The notes beneath the pieces are model-generated. The model was given only the letters and a program-made list of their open reading frames with translations, was not told where the DNA came from and made no database searches. The translations under genes were made by a program, and so were the position numbers. Positions 59,373-64,000 of a DNA stretch of 64,000 nucleotides are shown here, piece after piece. Position 1 is the stretch's first letter; the number at the start of each line of letters is the position of its first letter. Origin of the DNA: Sipunculus nudus (lineage: Eukaryota; Annelida; Sipuncula; Golfingiida; Sipunculidae). Where the stretch lies: positions 7,439,519-7,503,518 of the forward strand of contig CM049306.1 of NCBI GenBank assembly GCA_026874595.1. Direction: 5' to 3'.

Positions 59373-61076
59373 ATGGCCACCGGTCGTTTTACATGGGCCG
59401 ACTATCTCGTCTTTGTACTGTGTCTACTAATCAGTGCAGGAATAAGTATTTACCATGGGATTCAAGGCAGGAAAGAAAGCAGCACCTCACAATACCTGAT
59501 GGGTGGACGGGACATGGCAGTTCTCCCCGTGGCAGCATCCTTCGTTGTTAGCATGGTCTCAGCTGTCTTCGTCTTGGGAGTGCCTGCAGAAACCTATAGT
59601 TTCGGCATTTATTATTTACTATGGTTGTCAGGTATGCTGCTAGCGGTCGTGGTCGCTTGTTTCTTCTACTTACCTGTGTACCATAGCCTTCAACTGACCA
59701 GCGTGTTCGAGTACCTCGGTCGACGCTTCAACAACACGGTCCGTGCCATATGTTCCGCCATGGCCATGGTGAAGATGTTGCTTTATTCGTCTGTTGTTGT
59801 CTATGCCCCATCTATTGCCATAAGTCAAGCAACCGGTTTACCATACTGGGGCTGTATCCTTCTTGCCACTGCTATGTGCACATTCTATACAACCCTGGGA
59901 GGGTTTAAAACGGTCATTTGGACAGACACGGTACAGTGTTTTATTATTTTAACCGGACTCATTGCAACGCTTGTCAAGGGAACTTTAGACGTTGGTGGAC
60001 TTGGCAAGATGCTGAACGTTTCTTCGGAGGGAAAGCGGACTTACATCGCCAACATTACTCCTGATTTCACCCGGAGAATGGATGCCTGGACATGGCTTTT
60101 TGGAACATTCCCTTTCATGCTTGGGTCTTATGGGACAAGCCAACTTTCAGTCCAACGTTTCTGTAGTATACGAAGTATGAACAAAGCAAGGTTAGCAGTT
60201 TTGTGCACAATACCTACCTACACTATTCTGCTTCTCTTAGGTGTGGGTTCTGGACTGCTTGCCTTCGCATATTATAACGGCTGTGATCCTTTACTGTCAG
60301 GCAAGATTAAGACACGTGACCAGATTCTACCCATCCTAGTAATGGACGTATTCCGTGACACCCCGGGTATGCCAGGGCTCTTTATGTCAGGCATTCTGAG
60401 TGCAGCACTCAGCACTCTCAGCTCGGTGCAGCACAGCTTTGCGGTAGTTATCCTAGAAGACGTGATAAAACCAGTAAAACTAATGTATACAAGTCGACAG
60501 TTTACCGAAAGCGAGGCCACGCTCGTATCGAAGGTAACAGTTGTGGTGGTTGGTGTCATCATCGCTTGTTTAGCCCTGGTTGCTGCCAATTCAGGAAAGA
60601 TGGTTCTTCATCTTGCCCACGCAGCAATATCCCTGGGAGTAGCTCCGGCAGTGGGGGTTTTCACTTTAGGACTTTTTGTTCCTCTCGTGAATAGCAAAGG
60701 AGCTATTACTGGCTTATTCTGTGGCATCTTTGTTCTTGGCTGGGCAACTATTGGAGCCCTCTCTGTTCCGAAGATCCTTCAACCAGTATTACCAGCCAGC
60801 ACAGACTTCTGTCCTCAGGAGTATCTTGGAAACACCTCGTTGGCCCATAATGTTACAGATCAGATAACAGAGAATGCGTCGTCGTTACAATCTTCAGTGA
60901 CTGGAGGACTGATGACTTTCTATAGGATCTCTTCCAAATACTATACATTTCTAGGCAGCCTTCCTGTTATAATTGTGGGTATTATCGTTAGTCTGCTGAC
61001 GGGAGGGTGGCAAGAACGGAAAAGGGTGGATGACAATGTCCTGTTTTCTTGCCGTCGATACGGTGCTTTGTGCTGA
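59373..61076 (+). CDS. SLC5-family sodium/solute symporter (SMCT/SMVT/NIS-like), copy 2
   Basis: Predicted 567-residue multi-pass plasma-membrane symporter, homologous along its length to the minus-strand copy at 14936-16753. Its start WADYL aligns with WADYL there. The signature GGFKTVIWTDTVQ is at residues 176-188. The segment around 341-366 keeps Ser347-Thr348 at the sodium-site position and ends LEDVIKP. Possible N-glycosylation sites are Asn215, Asn227, Asn487, Asn493 and Asn501, the last three in the large loop before the final membrane segment. The ATG has A at -3 and G at +4. The cytoplasmic tail is about 38 residues shorter than in copy 1 and ends RRYGALC. The coding region is a single exon with no stops or shifts, so it looks functional. 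The transported substrate cannot be decided from sequence. Confidence 0.95.
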   Translation: MATGRFTWADYLVFVLCLLISAGISIYHGIQGRKESSTSQYLMGGRDMAVLPVAASFVVSMVSAVFVLGVPAETYSFGIYYLLWLSGMLLAVVVACFFYLPVYHSLQLTSVFEYLGRRFNNTVRAICSAMAMVKMLLYSSVVVYAPSIAISQATGLPYWGCILLATAMCTFYTTLGGFKTVIWTDTVQCFIILTGLIATLVKGTLDVGGLGKMLNVSSEGKRTYIANITPDFTRRMDAWTWLFGTFPFMLGSYGTSQLSVQRFCSIRSMNKARLAVLCTIPTYTILLLLGVGSGLLAFAYYNGCDPLLSGKIKTRDQILPILVMDVFRDTPGMPGLFMSGILSAALSTLSSVQHSFAVVILEDVIKPVKLMYTSRQFTESEATLVSKVTVVVVGVIIACLALVAANSGKMVLHLAHAAISLGVAPAVGVFTLGLFVPLVNSKGAITGLFCGIFVLGWATIGALSVPKILQPVLPASTDFCPQEYLGNTSLAHNVTDQITENASSLQSSVTGGLMTFYRISSKYYTFLGSLPVIIVGIIVSLLTGGWQERKRVDDNVLFSCRRYGALC

Positions 61077-61333
61077 AACAATAGAATAGCGACAGAGCAG
61101 AGCCAAAACGACAAGCAGACCCGAGAGAGGTGCCACATGGGTTTAGATTCCCTACCTCAAAGAGATCAGCTTCTTGACGATAAAAATGATATCATATGAC
61201 GATAAAAATTATGTTATATGATGAATGATATTATATTAAATATTTTCATACATCTCCATTTGGATGAGGTTAAAGGCAAATATACGTGCAAAACAAAGAA
61301 GGATATGTCGTTACTGGGTTTCCTACTTTTCTC

Positions 61334-61367
61334 AATAAAAAAAAAACAATTTTTGTTCTTCAATAAA
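61334..61367 (+). terminator. Polyadenylation signals of the second SLC5 gene
   Basis: AATAAA at 61334-61339 and again at 61362-61367, about 260 and 290 bp after the stop codon, on the coding strand. Either could define the mRNA 3' end. Confidence 0.6.
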
Positions 61368-61472
61368 CAGTTAATCGTTATTAGATTTTGGGCTTTATTA
61401 ATATGAATATAAAATCTGAAAAAGTTGAATGGAATTGCAGTTTCACTACCTAGGTTTTCTTAAGATATTACC

Positions 61473-61699
61473 CAGAAGCGGATCACGGGGGGGGGGGGGG
61501 GGGGGGGTCAAGGGGTTCGGACACCCCCCCCCCCCGCCCTTTTTCAGCCGCTGCAACCCTTTTTAAAGGGTTTCAGATCAATTTTTGCCGCCTGGAACCC
61601 ACTTTTCCGGACCTGGCGACCTTTTCTTAGGCTTTATCATTAGTCCTCCTTGGTTGGACCCCCCCCCTTTTTTTCGCCTAAATCCTGAATCCGCCCCTG
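61473..61699. mobile_element. 227-bp inverted-repeat element (MITE) with G and C runs
   Basis: It starts CAGAAGCGGATCACGGGGG and ends with the complement of CAGGGGCGGATTCAGGATTT. The short direct repeat TTACC flanks it at 61468-61472 and 61700-61704. Inside are a G-run of about 20, and C-runs at 61526 and 61660. No protein. The superfamily is not certain; a five-base duplication is unusual for hAT, although the CAGGGGCGGAT end resembles hAT-like short elements. Confidence 0.7.
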
Positions 61700-61704
61700 T
61701 TACC

Positions 61705-62833
61705 GACAGAATACTTGTCTACAGATTGACGGCCCTTTTTCTATAAAATCTATGTTCATAAGTTTATAACAGTGACCTGGTTCACAGATTGACGGTGGTG
61801 TTGCACGGCATGGTTTGACAGTCACGTCGGAAAAACTCTATATTGTAAACGAAAATTATGAAACGGAAGTAATAGAGTAGCACTTAACTATGGTCGTCAA
61901 AATATCACTGAGCCCTTGGGCGAAGCAAAAAGGTTGGGGCCTCGCCCCCTGCGCAGCTACTCAGAAACACACACACAGTTGCCACAGCTAATGAATGTGG
62001 TCTTCTTCCGACTCCCGCCTGTATACCCCACTAAACATTCCAAGATCTTTTGCACGACAGGAAAAAACAGTAACATCAGTGAAAGACAATGAGCGCTTCA
62101 TATATACATGTAGTAGCGTCACTCAGTTTATCTTGACGGCGACTCGCAGCCATGGGAGGGTTATCAATTGGGAAACTTTTTTTTTATAAACATATTTATA
62201 TATATATATACACATAGTTAGCTTGTTTATCATGCCGCCCAACTTGTTAGCCAAACTATACGCAAGAATAGATATTGGACTCCATAGTCTGTTACATTGT
62301 TTGTTGAGTACGGCTGTTAGATTAGCATTACTGACACCACACGCATCATTTAGGTGAGTAAAGTGAAACTGTGACGAATCACATTTCAATGCTCAAGCAG
62401 GACCCATATAAATAACACTTAGAATTTGATGAGTTCATTCTGTTCATTGCTGATTTACTGAAAGCCAGGAGTCCCGTCCTGATTTATGGCAGTCCATGAG
62501 TTAACTTGAGGATAAGCTGTAAACTGAAGAACTGAAAGAAACTGTCAAGTTGAAGACAGTCGACTCTGGATGCATATTTTATTTTGGATGAATGTAGATT
62601 GTACATTTAATACAATGCCAATTGACTTGTATTATGGCTTAGTCAATCTATTTGTTTCGTGTGTTTTATTTCTGTGTGGATAAATATGTTTTGAATCATA
62701 TTCAAGTTTATTATTTTTATTTAAAATTTTAAACTAAACAGGGACAACAACTTAACATCTACTTAAAATACTTTATTATCGCCTGCTTTAATATTGGCAG
62801 ACCAATGTACAAGCATCCCGCCAACACGGCCAC
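61705..62833. other. Spacer
   Basis: Nothing recognised. Confidence 0.4.
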
Positions 62834-62884
62834 CCTGCTAACACGACCACTTTGCCTGGTCCCGCAGGTGGTCACGTTAGCGGG
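62834..62884. repeat. Imperfect hairpin repeat beside (TA)n
   Basis: CCTGCTAACACGACCAC (62834-62850) and GTGGTCACGTTAGCGGG (62868-62884) pair with three mismatches around a 17-nt loop, then GTTTTACTG leads into the TA run. Confidence 0.65.
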
Positions 62885-62890
62885 GTTTTA

Positions 62891-62892
<2 letters not shown>

Positions 62893-62950
<58 letters not shown>
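62893..62950. repeat. (TA)n microsatellite
   Basis: About 29 TA dinucleotides without interruption. Confidence 0.97.
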
Positions 62951-62953
<3 letters not shown>

Positions 62954-64000
62954 ATTGTGTGTGTGACACATTTCAAATATGTTACAAGTTAGTGTAAGGT
63001 TTTTAAAAAGTTTCCATTTTCAGAGATCTAATATTTCAGAGTAAACTCAGGAATGGAACAAAAGTAAGAAATTGTAACTATCATTATTTTTCATATTTTA
63101 ATATATTTTATATTGAATAGCAGGGTGTATGATTACGCCCCCCCCCCTCTATTAAATAAGTGGGGGATGTATATACCCCGACCCTGTATTAACGCCCCTG
63201 GCTGTATAACAACTCAGATTTCCTAACAATGCAAAAAAAAGCAAAATTTTTACGGAAAACGAATACTAAATCGATAGTACAATGTTCATATTAAGTAGAG
63301 GTACACCATAACAAAGTGAGTTCGTGACACTCCTCACAGGCGTACACATCACAACATATTCGTCCTAGAAAACTATGTCCGTGGGACAGACTGGAGTCTG
63401 AAAAATCATAGACAGCTTATATTCTAGGATTCATATGGACGGAGTTCCAACAAGAAAAATATTAATTAAGGGTAAAGATGTTTAACAGGAAGATGTACAG
63501 ACATTTAGTGAAAGCATTCATGCGTCATAACCGAAGCCGCAGAAGTCATCTATTCAATATGAAGCTGGTGATTGACTGATTGATGATCTTTATTCCTCCG
63601 TAAAATACATATACATGTACCAGTGTTTATCGCATTGCGTTTATCGCACTCGTTTATCACACGAGATGAACGGACGGCAGCCATGTGACAACACATTACA
63701 CAGACAAGCATCAAACAGCTAACGGTGCCTCCATTTATTTCCCCAGATCATGGTGTATCCATTTAAACCTAAATAATATTTGATGAAAAATAGTTTATAT
63801 ATATTTATATATTATTATTATTATTATTATTAAATTAATGGGGGACCCCCCCCCCCAAAAAAAAAAAAAAAAAACTAAAAAAAACCGAAGCCTGTGCTTG
63901 CCACTTATTGTGTTTCAAGATAACTTTTTATTGAATCAAGGGCATTGCACTTCTTCATGTGCCCCATTATATATATATATATGCACATTATAAGTGTTTT
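62951..64000. other. Spacer with G/C-run repeats and simple repeats
   Basis: A repeat of the TACGCCCCCCC ... GTGGGGGATGTATATACCCC type is at 63125-63210, resembling 40480-40560. (ATT)n is at 63809-63831, and C-run/A-run low complexity at 63845-63875. No gene. Confidence 0.45.

Noticed and set aside
60272-61138. Minus-strand frames over SLC5 copy 2
   Set aside because: Shadows of the coding strand; no family resemblance.
1-64000. A new multi-gene defence or metabolic system
   Set aside because: Apart from the two transporters, all readable coding sequence belongs to decayed retrotransposons; no conserved gene neighbourhood is present.

Overview
The window is nuclear DNA from an animal, most likely a mollusc and probably a bivalve. 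The evidence is indirect. Two full-length SLC5-type membrane transporter genes have eukaryotic start contexts (A at -3, G at +4) and polyadenylation signals. Around them lie Ty3/Gypsy retrotransposons, hAT-like and other small DNA elements, tRNA-derived SINE-like sequences, satellites and AT-rich spacer. There are no operons, ribosome binding sites or other prokaryotic architecture. The species was not identified.

Layout. 1-2.5 kb: spacer, a foldback element with long inverted arms (1048-1576), and reverse-oriented copies of a dispersed repeat marked by the palindrome GGTGGCGCCACC. 2.53-11.03 kb: one satellite array of a 70-bp unit, about 121 copies, 113 of them in unbroken 70-bp register. 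11-14.9 kb: AT microsatellites and minor tandem repeats. 14.94-16.75 kb (minus): first SLC5-like transporter, intronless coding region. 16.8-28 kb: spacer with minisatellites, microsatellites, a pair of inverted repeats built on a 15-bp ladder, and diverged tandem repeats. 28-35.2 kb: a badly decayed Gypsy element (A, plus strand), split near the end of pol by a 1,972-bp non-autonomous hAT-like element with an 8-bp target duplication. 35-41 kb: a tRNA-derived SINE and a dispersed repeat with about four and a half internal 338-bp units. 41.6-47 kb: an old Gypsy remnant (C, plus strand) interrupted by a structurally complete but frame-broken Gypsy element (B, minus strand, 159/161-bp LTRs, 5-bp target duplication). 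48-57 kb: further tandem and dispersed repeats, two tracts packed with the palindrome ACTGCAGT, and very AT-rich DNA. 59.37-61.08 kb (plus): second intronless SLC5-like transporter, with a possible promoter 1.7 kb upstream and clustered AATAAA signals downstream. 61-64 kb: a small inverted-repeat element, a hairpin repeat and simple repeats.

Functionally the only convincing host genes are the two SLC5 paralogues, which point away from each other about 42.6 kb apart. They are homologous end to end and each has a single uninterrupted coding exon, so they probably belong to a locally expanded family of retrogene origin. Their substrate cannot be read from the sequence; the closest family members carry monocarboxylates, vitamins or iodide with sodium. 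Nothing in the window is a convincing new multi-gene system. The unusual content is repeat biology: the very regular 70-bp satellite, the palindrome shared by several repeat families, two separate transposon-into-transposon insertions, and the ACTGCAGT tracts.
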